Origin: CAWIVH01 sp963839475
Lineage (GTDB): Bacteria > Acidobacteriota > UBA6911
Direction of reading: 5' to 3'
DNA length: 64,000 bases
NCBI GenBank assembly: GCA_963839475.1
Contig: CAWIVH010000015.1
Location: 1-64,000 of the forward strand
How positions within the stretch are numbered: position 1 is the first letter of the stretch; every line of letters starts with the position of its first letter. Below, one piece after another: positions 43,446 through 51,608 of the stretch. Position numbers and translations under genes: made by a program. The notes under the pieces are model-generated. The model had not been told where the DNA came from and did no database searches. It worked only from the letters and a program-made list of their open reading frames with translations.

Positions 43446-44694
43446 GGATGCGGATTGCTTTCTGTGACGATTTTGCAGTTGGCTGCCTGTTGCGCAGCTC
43501 CTCTCTCATCATCCGCCGGTCAACCGGCTGCACCGTATCGGTGATCCACTCCCGCATGAGCTTTCCCTCTGGTGTTTCCTGCGGTGCTGAAACGAAGTCC
43601 AATCTTAGTCCCAGCCCCTCCTCCACAGCGACTGCAAGGGCGGGCCATGCGACACCGATATCCGCCGTAACGGGCAGGCTGCCTTCGAGCCGCGCGAAGC
43701 CGGACATCTCCATGCGGAAAGGAATGCCGGTCAGCTTGGTCTTGGGCAGGCCGCGGTCGACCGCTTGCTGGATCTGAGACGACTGGCGTTCCTGCAGCCA
43801 GGCACGCTCCAGGTTCGGATCCAGGTCGATTCTGACGAGCGTCTTCCCTTCCAGACTGTAGCTGTAACCGTTTTGCCAGGCAGACCAGATGCCGTGCCCG
43901 GTGTAAAGCTCAAACGGGCCGTCGTGGATTTCCTGGGATAGAGCGATAGCCGATTCAATGATCACGTCGGCGCCCGCCAGTACTGACGAGACGATCTGCG
44001 CCCGTCGGGTTATGGAGATCGCGTCGCCGATCGCCAGTCCCACGGCGCCGCTTCCCACCAGCTGGGGCGTTGATACGATTACGGGGAGGTTGCGCCGGGC
44101 ACCCATCCCGATCATTGTCCTGGGATCAGCTCCCAGACCCACAACCGTCTCCAGCGGCAATCCACTCTCCTGCGCGAGGACCTCGGCTTCGCGGGCGAGC
44201 GACTCCGTTCGCAGACCCATGGGCCACGCCATGTTGCCCGCGGCCTTGACGATGACATCGCCGGAAAGGCCGGCAATGCGGTCATACAAGTCCCAGTGGG
44301 AGTCGATTTCCGCCTCGAGCCCCGCACGTTGGGCTTCAGACAGAAGCGTGATTTCGAACACGCCGCCGCGCGGCAGAATGCCCGGCGGCAAGCCCAGTTC
44401 GGGGTGTGCCGGCGCAAGCACGCGCTTTACGCGGTCCAGGGTGCCGGCCATCTCGTGCCCTACGACCGCTGAACTGGTGATGACACCGTCGACCACCCCC
44501 TTCTCCATCAGTTCCGCAATCAGCGTGGTAACGCCTTCATGGATGTTCGGCCCGCTCCCTGTGACAACAACCACCGAACCGCCTCTGCGTTTTGCGGCGA
44601 TGATGCGGTCAGCAGCCAGGCGCAGGTTGCGGCGGCTGGCATCGGGAATAGATGCCTCCCATCCGGCAATCGTTTTGCTCTCTGGTCTAATCAT
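43438..44694 (-). CDS. Conserved protein of unknown function, deoxyhypusine-synthase-like fold suspected
   Basis: 418 residues, cytosolic. I do not recognise the family with certainty. Features: a Rossmann-like start VVVVTGSGPNIHEG (42-54), VDGVITSSAVVGHE (68-81), GLGADPRTMIGMGARRNLPV, and a Gly- and aromatic-rich ELYTGHGIWSAWQNGYSYS. The pattern of a glycine loop followed by DG(V/L)(I/L)TSS resembles deoxyhypusine synthase and LOR/SDH-type NAD proteins. The ATG at 44694 overlaps the kdsB stop, and the 3' end overlaps the transporter start by 8 bp, so it is tightly embedded in the operon. Likely an NAD-dependent or sugar-acid enzyme acting with KdsB or the aldolase; this is guesswork from context. 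Confidence 0.6.
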   Translation of the reverse strand: MIRPESKTIAGWEASIPDASRRNLRLAADRIIAAKRRGGSVVVVTGSGPNIHEGVTTLIAELMEKGVVDGVITSSAVVGHEMAGTLDRVKRVLAPAHPELGLPPGILPRGGVFEITLLSEAQRAGLEAEIDSHWDLYDRIAGLSGDVIVKAAGNMAWPMGLRTESLAREAEVLAQESGLPLETVVGLGADPRTMIGMGARRNLPVIVSTPQLVGSGAVGLAIGDAISITRRAQIVSSVLAGADVIIESAIALSQEIHDGPFELYTGHGIWSAWQNGYSYSLEGKTLVRIDLDPNLERAWLQERQSSQIQQAVDRGLPKTKLTGIPFRMEMSGFARLEGSLPVTADIGVAWPALAVAVEEGLGLRLDFVSAPQETPEGKLMREWITDTVQPVDRRMMREELRNRQPTAKSSQKAIRIRG

Positions 44695-45430
44695 GGCTCG
44701 CTCCATGTAAGAGTCTGCGCACCCTTTCGAGATCGGCTTGCGTATCCACCGACACGCTCTCGGCTTCGCACCGGGTCTCCACCACCAGGATCCGGATGCC
44801 GTTTTCCAGCGCGCGCAATTGCTCCAGGCTCTCAATTTCCTCCAGCGCCGAGGGGGGGAGGTGCGACAGCTGCAGCAGGCAGTCGCGCGTGTAGGCATAG
44901 AGTCCGATATGCTCGAATACTTTGAAATTCGCTGTCCGCCGGCGCGGGTAGGGGATCAGGGAACGTGAGAAATAAAGGGCATAGCCTGCCGGATCCGTCA
45001 CGACCTTCACGACGTTGGGATCTTCGTAGTCGGATTCGTGAAGGACGCGCTTCTTGAGAGTGACAAGGCCCGCATCGGTCCCGCTGCGAAACGGAGCGAC
45101 GACTTCCTCGAGCATTACCGGATCGATCATCGGCTCGTCGCCCTGTATATTGACCACCACATCCGCCTCACTGTGCTCGACGGCTTCGGCAATCCGGTCG
45201 GTTCCCGAAGGGTGCGATTCGCTGGTCATTACCGCTCTTCCGCCGAAGTGATTCACCGCGGAGACAATGCGGTCGTCGTCGGTAGCCACCAGGACTTCAT
45301 CGAGGCAGCCGGCACGACGCGACCGTTCGTAGACATGCTGAATCATCGGCTTGCCGAGGATGTCGGCGAGGGGCTTGCCTTCAAAACGTGTGCTCTTGTA
45401 GCGGGCCGGTATTACACCAAGGATTCGCAT
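44687..45430 (-). CDS. kdsB: 3-deoxy-manno-octulosonate cytidylyltransferase (CMP-Kdo synthetase)
   Basis: A 247-residue cytosolic enzyme that forms CMP-Kdo from Kdo and CTP, the activation step of lipopolysaccharide core synthesis. Signatures: IPARYKSTRFEGKPL (7-21), ATDDDRI, HPSGTDR (73-79), QGDEP (96-100), HIGLYAYTRDCL. All expected motifs are present and the length is typical. It is unusual here because it lies inside an apparently catabolic operon, six bases after a sialidase-like gene and upstream of an aldolase. A paralog that activates or recycles a Kdo-like ulosonic acid is therefore possible. No kdsA, kdsC or kdsD is nearby. Confidence 0.88.
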   Translation of the reverse strand: MRILGVIPARYKSTRFEGKPLADILGKPMIQHVYERSRRAGCLDEVLVATDDDRIVSAVNHFGGRAVMTSESHPSGTDRIAEAVEHSEADVVVNIQGDEPMIDPVMLEEVVAPFRSGTDAGLVTLKKRVLHESDYEDPNVVKVVTDPAGYALYFSRSLIPYPRRRTANFKVFEHIGLYAYTRDCLLQLSHLPPSALEEIESLEQLRALENGIRILVVETRCEAESVSVDTQADLERVRRLLHGASHD

Positions 45431-45436
45431 CTGTGC

Positions 45437-46972
45437 TCAATCCTGCCGCTCGAAGCGGTCCAGCCAGGATTCATCGAACTCGACGTGTTTGATCGAATAC
45501 CGGCGATAAGTGTACACCACGTGGATTTTTCCGTCGCTGGTCTGAAAAACCGAAGGGTAGGAGTACTCGCCCGGGTTGGATTCCAACATTAAAGGACGAC
45601 TCCAAGTTTTGCCGTCATCGGTCGAACGTGAAAGGTGGAGCGGCGACCGGGCATTGTCCTGGTTGTTCCAGGCCAATAGAATGCTGCCATTCTTGAGCTT
45701 GCGCAGGGAAATAGCGGCGTCCGGGCATTTGAAATCAGTCGGTTTCGCCTCGGTCCAGGTCATTCCCCCGTCCAGAGATTCGGCCGCCAGCAGAACTGGC
45801 CGGGTCCGGAGGAATGCCAGCAGCGAGCCGTCCCGACGCTGTACCACTGTGGGCTGTTCACCGCTCGTGCCGGCGTTGGGAATGGTTTGCGAACGCACCC
45901 ACGTTGCCCCGTTGTCCTTCGTGCGGACAACGAAGGAGAGGTCGTTGTCGTTCCGTTCATCGCTTAGCGGGAGCACGAGTTCTCCGGTCGAGAGTGTGAT
46001 CGGCAGATTACGCGGCAGCCAACCGGTGGTGTCCAGGGGGAAGAGCTCGTCCCGGGACCAGGTGACGCCGTTGTCCCGGGAGATGCGATACATGAGCCTG
46101 GTTTCGGACCAGCCGGTGTTGTGCAGGAGAGGCTGTGATGCCTCCATGCGACCCCAGACGATCCAGACTCGCTTCAAGGCGTCAACAAATATGACTGCGT
46201 TGCCGACCGGCTGCGCCGCATTCCGAATCAAGACTTGCGGCTTGCTCCAGAGGCTCTCCCCTTTTTTGCGCCGTGCCATGAAAAGAGCCTCGTCGTCGGA
46301 AGACTCGTAGCTGCCTCCGTACCATGTCACCAGGAGATCGCCGTTGGCAGCTTCGGCAATGCTCGAGCAGTGGTGCGCCGGGGCGCCGGGAATCTTGTCA
46401 AAAATAAACTCGGAAGAAAAAGAAACGGGATGGAACGGATCTTCAATCGGGCGCGCTGTTCCCGGCTTGTCAATGGGAGTCCCGCTCGCAGGAATAGATG
46501 CCTGCGTGATGGGCCGGTCGGCCATCACATCGGCGAGCGCCTGCGCAAGTCCGTCGATGGCACCGCTGTAACGCAGGGTGCCGCTCCGGTCCAGCAGGAA
46601 AGCCTGCGGCGTAACAGTGGCACCAAACTGCTTCGCGGCTGTTTTCTGCGGGTCACGATAGCAGGGGAAGATAAAACGGGAGGCCTGGCAATAGCTGCGC
46701 ACTTCGTCGCCACCCTCGGCCGGGTTCGGGAACACACCCACAAACATGATGCCTCGGCGGTTGAGCTCACGGATCTTGCTGCGGGCACCATCCGTTTCGC
46801 TGCTGCGGCTGGAAAGAAAAACAACCACGGTTGCCCTGTGCTCGGCATAGTTCTGCATGGTCAACCGGGATCCGTCCAGCCGGGACAGTTCTACAGGTCC
46901 GATATGGGTTTCGGCATTCGGACTCGCGACGGCTGCCAGGACCACGAACAGGCTCAGGAAGACTTTTATCAT
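45437..46972 (-). CDS. Exported thioredoxin-fold/sialidase-like fusion protein
   Basis: 511 residues. Sec signal (VFLSLFVVLAAVASPNA), then a peroxiredoxin/TlpA-like domain (about 22-160) and a BNR/sialidase-like propeller (about 190-505). In the first domain the redox-active Cys site is gone: VVVFLSSRSSETDGARSK instead of a WCxxC or xxCP motif. The cis-Pro strand GATVTPQAF is kept, so it is probably a structural or binding module. In the propeller, Asp-box-like turns (SRDNGVTW, SLDGGMTW, STDDGKTW) are clear. The sialidase (F/Y)RIP arginine is replaced: FIFDKIPGAPAHH. It heads the operon with kdsB (6 bp gap). Inference: releases or binds a terminal acidic sugar. ATG 46972 or GTG 46984 may be the start. 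Confidence 0.8.
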   Translation of the reverse strand: MIKVFLSLFVVLAAVASPNAETHIGPVELSRLDGSRLTMQNYAEHRATVVVFLSSRSSETDGARSKIRELNRRGIMFVGVFPNPAEGGDEVRSYCQASRFIFPCYRDPQKTAAKQFGATVTPQAFLLDRSGTLRYSGAIDGLAQALADVMADRPITQASIPASGTPIDKPGTARPIEDPFHPVSFSSEFIFDKIPGAPAHHCSSIAEAANGDLLVTWYGGSYESSDDEALFMARRKKGESLWSKPQVLIRNAAQPVGNAVIFVDALKRVWIVWGRMEASQPLLHNTGWSETRLMYRISRDNGVTWSRDELFPLDTTGWLPRNLPITLSTGELVLPLSDERNDNDLSFVVRTKDNGATWVRSQTIPNAGTSGEQPTVVQRRDGSLLAFLRTRPVLLAAESLDGGMTWTEAKPTDFKCPDAAISLRKLKNGSILLAWNNQDNARSPLHLSRSTDDGKTWSRPLMLESNPGEYSYPSVFQTSDGKIHVVYTYRRYSIKHVEFDESWLDRFERQD

Positions 46973-47530
46973 GAGAGGTTCCACTTCATGAATGCAAGGG
47001 CCCGGACAGACCCCTAAGGCCTACCGCTCCCGTGCACCGGCATAAACCTTCCATGCCGGGCGGAGCAGACTGCGAAATAGTCGGACTTCAAGGGCAAGTA
47101 CCCGAGAAACCGTGGGTCTCTTCCGCGGCAACGTGAAATGATCTCACTATCATCCAATTCGCTATCTCGTAGCATATTGGATGGCCTGTCAAGAGGATTT
47201 TCTGAACGGCGGCAAGGTTGCGCAATTAGTTGAGCTCCCCGAAGACATCCGAGGTGGTCGGTCAAGCGATTTGGGGACCTCTGGAACAACCGGCTTAAAA
47301 TCCAACCCAAGGTGTTGTCTATGTTACCTTCTGTCAAGCCACTTCGAATGCACCCTATTAATTTTTTAAAAAAAGAAAATTGATGGATTTTTCTGCCTTT
47401 TCAGCTCTACGCAACACCATAATCGACAGCATAGGCCGGCAAAAAATGGTCGCTGTTCCCAAATTTCGGCACATACTCATATAATGAGAATGGAATCACA
47501 GACAAACGGGTGCGAGGGGAGGCAAAATTC
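46973..47530. other. Divergent intergenic region, no gene
   Basis: This 558-bp region separates the minus-strand sialidase-kdsB operon from the plus-strand aldolase. It includes the dyad at 47151-47183 and an A/T-rich run at about 47353-47385. I see no coding frame with family likeness. Confidence 0.4.
47151..47183. promoter_or_regulatory. 33-bp dyad, candidate operator
   Basis: Perfect outer arms CATCCAAT (47151-47158) and ATTGGATG (47176-47183), plus inner arms GCTA (47161-47164) and TAGC (47170-47173) around TCTCG. Two mismatched bases separate the arms on each side. Its place in a divergent intergenic region suits a regulator shared by both operons. It could alternatively be an RNA hairpin. 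Confidence 0.45.
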
Positions 47531-48487
47531 ATGGAATCATCCCGAAGAACTTTTTTGTGTAGCCTGACGACTGCGGCAACTGCGACAGCACTGTGCCGCC
47601 CGGCCTCGACGGCTGCGGCGGCCGGCCCCGGCCCACGCTGCTATGTAGCTTCGATTACACCCTTGGATCGATCGGGTCGGTTTGATGAAGGGCTTGCCAT
47701 CGATTTGTTGGCCTTCTTCCGCAAGAACCGCATCGACGGTGTCGTGGTGATGGGCACCACAGGCGAGTTCGCCTCCTTCTCCGTCGGCGAGCGCAAGAAG
47801 ATCCTGGAGGCGATGGTCAAGAATCGCGGGAATCTCGAGATCCTCTGTCATGTGGCAACTCCCAATCTGCCCGAAACTCTGGAACTTCTGGATCATGCCG
47901 CTGGCGCAGGTGCCGACAAAGCCCTGGTGCTGCCTCCCTTTTATTTCAAAAAGCCGAGCATGGAGGGGCTGCTGGCCTTCTTCAACCCGGTACTGGAGAA
48001 AGCCCGAATTCCTGTATTGCTCTATCACATCCCCGGCACCAGCGGAGTTCCCATTACTCTCGACCTGGTTCGCAACCTCTCCAAACGCGAGAAGCTCTAC
48101 GGCATCAAGGATTCCTCGGGCAGTGCCGAGGGGCTGTTGGCCTTCATCAAGGAGTTTCCGAACCTGAAAACCTTTACCGGTTCCGGAAGGCAGATCAGCA
48201 TGGCGCTCCAGAATGGCGGCGGCGGCGCGATCACGGGAAATGGCAATGTCATCCCCGGCGAGATGTCGGCCATCTTCGAGGACTTCCGGGCCGGCAAGGA
48301 CCTTACCGCGGCTCAGTCCCGGTTGAATGAGGTATCGAAAATAATGCCCTGGGACATGCCTGATATGAAATTCGCACTCGGCGAGCTGGGATTGCGCGAG
48401 AGCTATTGCCGGCCACCGTTCGTGGAGCTGAGCACCGAACAAAAAGCGGATTTGCGCGCCCGGATCGCCCAATACAAAAGGGCCTGA
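47531..48487 (+). CDS. Tat-exported DHDPS-family aldolase 2
   Basis: 318 residues. A twin-arginine signal (SSRRTFLCSLTTAATATA) precedes a complete dihydrodipicolinate-synthase-family barrel: GTTGEFASFS, Tyr in LLYHIPGT and the Schiff-base Lys in YGIKDSSGS. Catalytic residues are therefore conserved, so it should act as a pyruvate- or 2-keto-acid aldolase outside the cytosol. This is unusual because the family is normally cytosolic. ATG 47531 follows GAGGGGAGG. It is transcribed divergently from the fusion-kdsB operon and 212 bp ahead of an SDR gene. A third member with a Tat signal is at 52727. Confidence 0.87.
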   Translation: MESSRRTFLCSLTTAATATALCRPASTAAAAGPGPRCYVASITPLDRSGRFDEGLAIDLLAFFRKNRIDGVVVMGTTGEFASFSVGERKKILEAMVKNRGNLEILCHVATPNLPETLELLDHAAGAGADKALVLPPFYFKKPSMEGLLAFFNPVLEKARIPVLLYHIPGTSGVPITLDLVRNLSKREKLYGIKDSSGSAEGLLAFIKEFPNLKTFTGSGRQISMALQNGGGGAITGNGNVIPGEMSAIFEDFRAGKDLTAAQSRLNEVSKIMPWDMPDMKFALGELGLRESYCRPPFVELSTEQKADLRARIAQYKRA

Positions 48488-48699
48488 GGATGCGAGACAC
48501 CTGCTCGTCCCGGGTGTAGATACGGCGTTTGTGTTCCTGATCGATGCAACTGGCGAACTCGAGCATCTCCACGCGTTCACGTCAGTTATCTTCATGGGAA
48601 AGAGCCCGACGGCGCCTGGAGGGCAGAACATCATCGAACCGGCAGATTATCGTACTCCGATTTAGTCAGCTCAAGACGGAGAGAAAGAGAAGGAAGGCG

Positions 48700-49449
48700 A
48701 TGCAATTGGAAGGTAAAACGGCTCTGATTACAGGAGGCACGCGCGGGATCGGCGCTGCCACAGCAATCATCCTGGCCGAAAGAGGCGCAAATGTCGCAAT
48801 CATCGGACGTCACGACGATGAGCAGGCGAGAGCAACACAGCTCAGTGTCGAAGCCTTCGGCCGGCGATGCGAGATTATCGTCGGTGATATGGGCAAGGCA
48901 GAGGACGCAACTCGTTGTGTGGAAGCAGCGGCCCGGCGGCTCGGATCCATCGATATCCTGATCCATTCAGCCGGGGGTGGTGTTCCCGGCAAATTGCTCG
49001 AGGTCACCCCCGAGGTCTGGCATGAGGCATTCAACGTTCATGTGCACGCGATCTATTACCTCTGCCGGGCAGCGATTCCGATGATGAAACAAAAGCGAGA
49101 GGGAGCCATCGTGCTCGTCTCGTCGGTGGCGGGATTGCGTGGAGTCCCGTTCGCCGCAGCCTATCAGGTGGTCAAGGGGGCGTTGCCCCAGTTCGCACGG
49201 GCCCTTGCCCGTGAGTTTGCAGACGACAACATCCGCGTCAACGCCGTGGCGCCGGGAATCATTCGCACCCAGTTTCATTCAGGGATGAGCCCCGAGCAAC
49301 AAAAACATAACATCGACAACCGCATCCCGCTTCACCGCGAGGGCACGCCTCAGCAAGTCGCAAACCTGATCGCGACACTGGTGGAAAACGACTACATCAC
49401 AGGGGAGACGCTCGCCATCGACGGTGGATTAACCATGCGGATCGCATAA
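48700..49449 (+). CDS. Short-chain dehydrogenase/reductase
   Basis: A 249-residue classical SDR, cytosolic, NAD(P)-dependent oxidoreductase. It has TGGTRGIG (cofactor), SAGG in place of NAGG, catalytic SS in VSSVAG, and YxxxK in AAYQVVKG. It ends DYITGETLAIDGGLT, the usual tetramer tail. The start ATG 48700 has AAGGAAGG upstream. The substrate is not evident; sugar-acid or 3-oxoacyl reductases are common in this clade. Part of the same gene's 3' end (about 90 bp) recurs as a relic at 59388, directly before the PIG-L copy there, so an SDR and PIG-L pair was duplicated as a unit. Confidence 0.9.
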   Translation: MQLEGKTALITGGTRGIGAATAIILAERGANVAIIGRHDDEQARATQLSVEAFGRRCEIIVGDMGKAEDATRCVEAAARRLGSIDILIHSAGGGVPGKLLEVTPEVWHEAFNVHVHAIYYLCRAAIPMMKQKREGAIVLVSSVAGLRGVPFAAAYQVVKGALPQFARALAREFADDNIRVNAVAPGIIRTQFHSGMSPEQQKHNIDNRIPLHREGTPQQVANLIATLVENDYITGETLAIDGGLTMRIA

Positions 49450-49458
49450 GAAGAAGCA

Positions 49459-49844
49459 TGAGATACCTGGTACCGATTCTGTGTTTAGGGCTGATGTAGA
49501 GCGTGGCTTTGCCCGCTCCACAGGAGCGGCTGGAGAACTACAAAGGCAAAACGGTTCTGGTATTCTCACCGCACCCGGATGATGACACCTTAGAGTTCCA
49601 TCTCTACTATCCCGAACATCTGCTGGTGGACAAGCTGCAGCCTTATAAGGTCCCCAACCTGTACTTTTTTTACCCGACCGAGAAGGATGCGAACTATTGG
49701 GTCAACATCGACTCCACCTTCGATAAAAAAATCGATGCTGCGGCAAAACATGTAAGTCAGTTCCCGCCTTCCTTTATCAAATACCGCCCCGATTGGGAGG
49801 CCGGGTCCCTGGCCAAGCTCAAGCAGGGGTACCAGGCGCGCCAT
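49459..49844 (+). pseudogene. Chimeric PIG-L deacetylase pseudogene, copy B
   Basis: The first about 130 bp match copy C (59507): MRYLVPILCLGLM, but with TAG where copy C has Trp (position 49498), then LENYKGKTVLVFSPHPDDDT. Right after HPDDDT it jumps to EFHLYYPEHLLVDKLQPYKV and from there is almost identical to copy A (39682-39931), including YFFYPTEKDANYWVN. About 390 bp of the middle, with the second zinc site, are gone. It ends at a junction near 49844 with unrelated coding sequence. So it is a recombination product between two paralogs, non-functional. Confidence 0.82.
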
Positions 49845-50370
49845 CCGGGTATTTCAGGAAGGGAAGAACGCGAGCTTGAGCTTCAAGGTTCAGCCGAAGC
49901 AAACCGATGTCGGGCGCATGGAAATCGAAGTTGTGGACCGCTATGGCAATCGACCCGTGCGGGTGGTTTTTGCCGGCGACGGGAAGATCAAGGCGATGAA
50001 CGGCTCGAAGCTGGAAGATATTGCGCCCTATCAGGCGGGGAAATGGTACAGCCTCGGGCTGAAAGTCGACGTTCCACGCGGGATTTACAGTGTTTCGATC
50101 GAAGGAAAGCCGGTGCTGAGCGACGCGGTCTTCGCGGAGTATGTGAAGAGCATCGAGCGGATCTCGTTCCGGACCGGCGTGTATCGTACGGCGCCTCCCC
50201 GCACGGTCGGTTCCAAGCTGCGCGACGAACAGCCGGACGTGAACGATCCGAATCCGGATACACCCGAGCCGCTGGCGGTCTATGGTATCGACGATGTGGT
50301 GATTACATCCGGGACGGGTGTGGCAGCCGGGAAATCGCCAGCCCCGGCTGCCACACGGAAAAGCAGATAG
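49843..50370 (+). pseudogene. C-terminal fragment of a secreted beta-sandwich (sialidase-associated?) protein
   Basis: After the chimeric junction a clean frame reads RVFQEGKNASLSFKVQPKQT, MEIEVVDRYGNRPVRVVF, APYQAGKWYSLGLKVDV and SIEGKPVLSDAVF, about 175 residues in all. This looks like a LamG/concanavalin-type beta-sandwich that in this sort of locus caps BNR/sialidase proteins. The N-terminal bulk of the gene is missing and there is no ribosome binding site or ATG of its own. It probably was brought in by the same rearrangement that made the PIG-L chimera. Confidence 0.45.
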
Positions 50371-50410
50371 CCTGATGGGACATATCTCTGCGATTGAGAC
50401 AGCCCCAAAA

Positions 50411-50442
50411 AGCTCACCACGAAGGCCTCGAAGACCCTAAAG
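50411..50442 (-). repeat. Dispersed TTCG-rich repeat, copy R4 (inverted)
   Basis: Read on the minus strand, AGGGTCTTCGAGGCCTTCGT matches the core of R1 and R2. It lies in the gap between the fragment ending at 50370 and the BNR gene stop at 50481. Confidence 0.45.
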
Positions 50443-50480
50443 CCGTCAAGGCGCTTTCCCAAATGAAAAACCAATACATT

Positions 50481-51605
50481 TCACTCTTTGGAGCTGGGTT
50501 TACGCTGCCTGATTTCGGCCTTGCCCGGGTCCCAGATTGTGGCTTCGATGAATCGTTCCCGATAACGTTCATTGCTTATGTAGTAGATCGTGACGATCTT
50601 TCCATCCGGCCTCTGCACCGTGCGCGGATAACCGAGGTCTTCGCAGCCGGCCTTGGTCCGCAGGACGATCTCCTCGCCCCAGGTCTGACCGTCATCGCTG
50701 CTCAAACGGGCACGCATCTCGTAGGGTGGGGAACGGAAGCCGTAAGTGATTGCCAATCGCCCATCCTTGAGCTTGATCATGCTGGGCGGATTGCCGACAA
50801 AGCCACCGGTCGACTCGGCAGGTCGGTTCAGGTAACGCCAGCTCTTGCCGTCGTCCTCGCTCAAGTAGGCGTCGATCCAGTGCTTTTCTTCCTCTTTTTG
50901 CCGGAGCGTGGTCAGGATCCGGGTGGGCGACAAACGCACCGAGGACGGCATGATCGAGAATCCCGGCGGTTCGGGACCGATCCAGGAAACAAACGCCCAG
51001 GTTTTGCCGCCATCGGTTGTCCGTGTCACAAACACCCTGCCCTCGCGCCCATTCTCCTTGCCGGAGGTGATGAACGCCATCAGGTCATTTTTGCCATTGA
51101 CGATGTAGTCGGTGCGCGCCGAGATGGTCTTGCGCCCGAAATCCGGAAGTTTGTAGGGACCCTGCCAGGTGTGGCATCGGTCGGATGAAACATAAAACCT
51201 CGAGTAGCCCTGCGAGCTGGAAACCATCCGCAACGTCATGGCGAAATCAGGGTGTGTGAAGTCGATGCCGCCGGGGGGATCGACCGGTTCCCGTTCTTTT
51301 CCGTTGGCATCCAGAAAGGAAGGTACTTCAAGCTTCCAAGTCTCGCCCCCATCGAGGCTGCGGGCAAACCGGGGGACTGAAGGCTTCGAGCGGTCGATGG
51401 CATGGCCCGTCTCCACCTTCTGGAAATATCCGAGGCTGAAGCCGACCACGATTTCATTGCCCCACGACCAGATGCCGTTGTTGGCCGGCCAACCGCCGAA
51501 GCGCCCGGCCTCCTCATAAACAGTTACCTGCTTGACCGGGGCCGGCTGCTGCGCTGCCAGAGCCGCGGTTGACAGAACAATAACTGCCAGCAAATGCCTC
51601 CTCAT
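50481..51605 (-). CDS. Secreted BNR/sialidase-like protein a
   Basis: 374 residues with Sec signal (HLLAVIVLSTAALAAQQ) and a six-bladed propeller marked by Asp boxes: SLDGGETW, TTDGGKTW, SEDDGKSW and SSDDGQTW. The N-terminus reads YEEAGRFGGWPANNGIWSW, without the RIP arginine of true sialidases, so the substrate is not certain to be sialic acid. It is a tandem paralog of the next gene (stop of b at 51609, start here at 51605, three bases apart), about two-thirds identical by eye over the propeller. GGAGAA precedes ATG 51605. Last gene of the operon headed by the receptor at 57201. Confidence 0.83.
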   Translation of the reverse strand: MRRHLLAVIVLSTAALAAQQPAPVKQVTVYEEAGRFGGWPANNGIWSWGNEIVVGFSLGYFQKVETGHAIDRSKPSVPRFARSLDGGETWKLEVPSFLDANGKEREPVDPPGGIDFTHPDFAMTLRMVSSSQGYSRFYVSSDRCHTWQGPYKLPDFGRKTISARTDYIVNGKNDLMAFITSGKENGREGRVFVTRTTDGGKTWAFVSWIGPEPPGFSIMPSSVRLSPTRILTTLRQKEEEKHWIDAYLSEDDGKSWRYLNRPAESTGGFVGNPPSMIKLKDGRLAITYGFRSPPYEMRARLSSDDGQTWGEEIVLRTKAGCEDLGYPRTVQRPDGKIVTIYYISNERYRERFIEATIWDPGKAEIRQRKPSSKE

Positions 51606-51608
51606 TGT

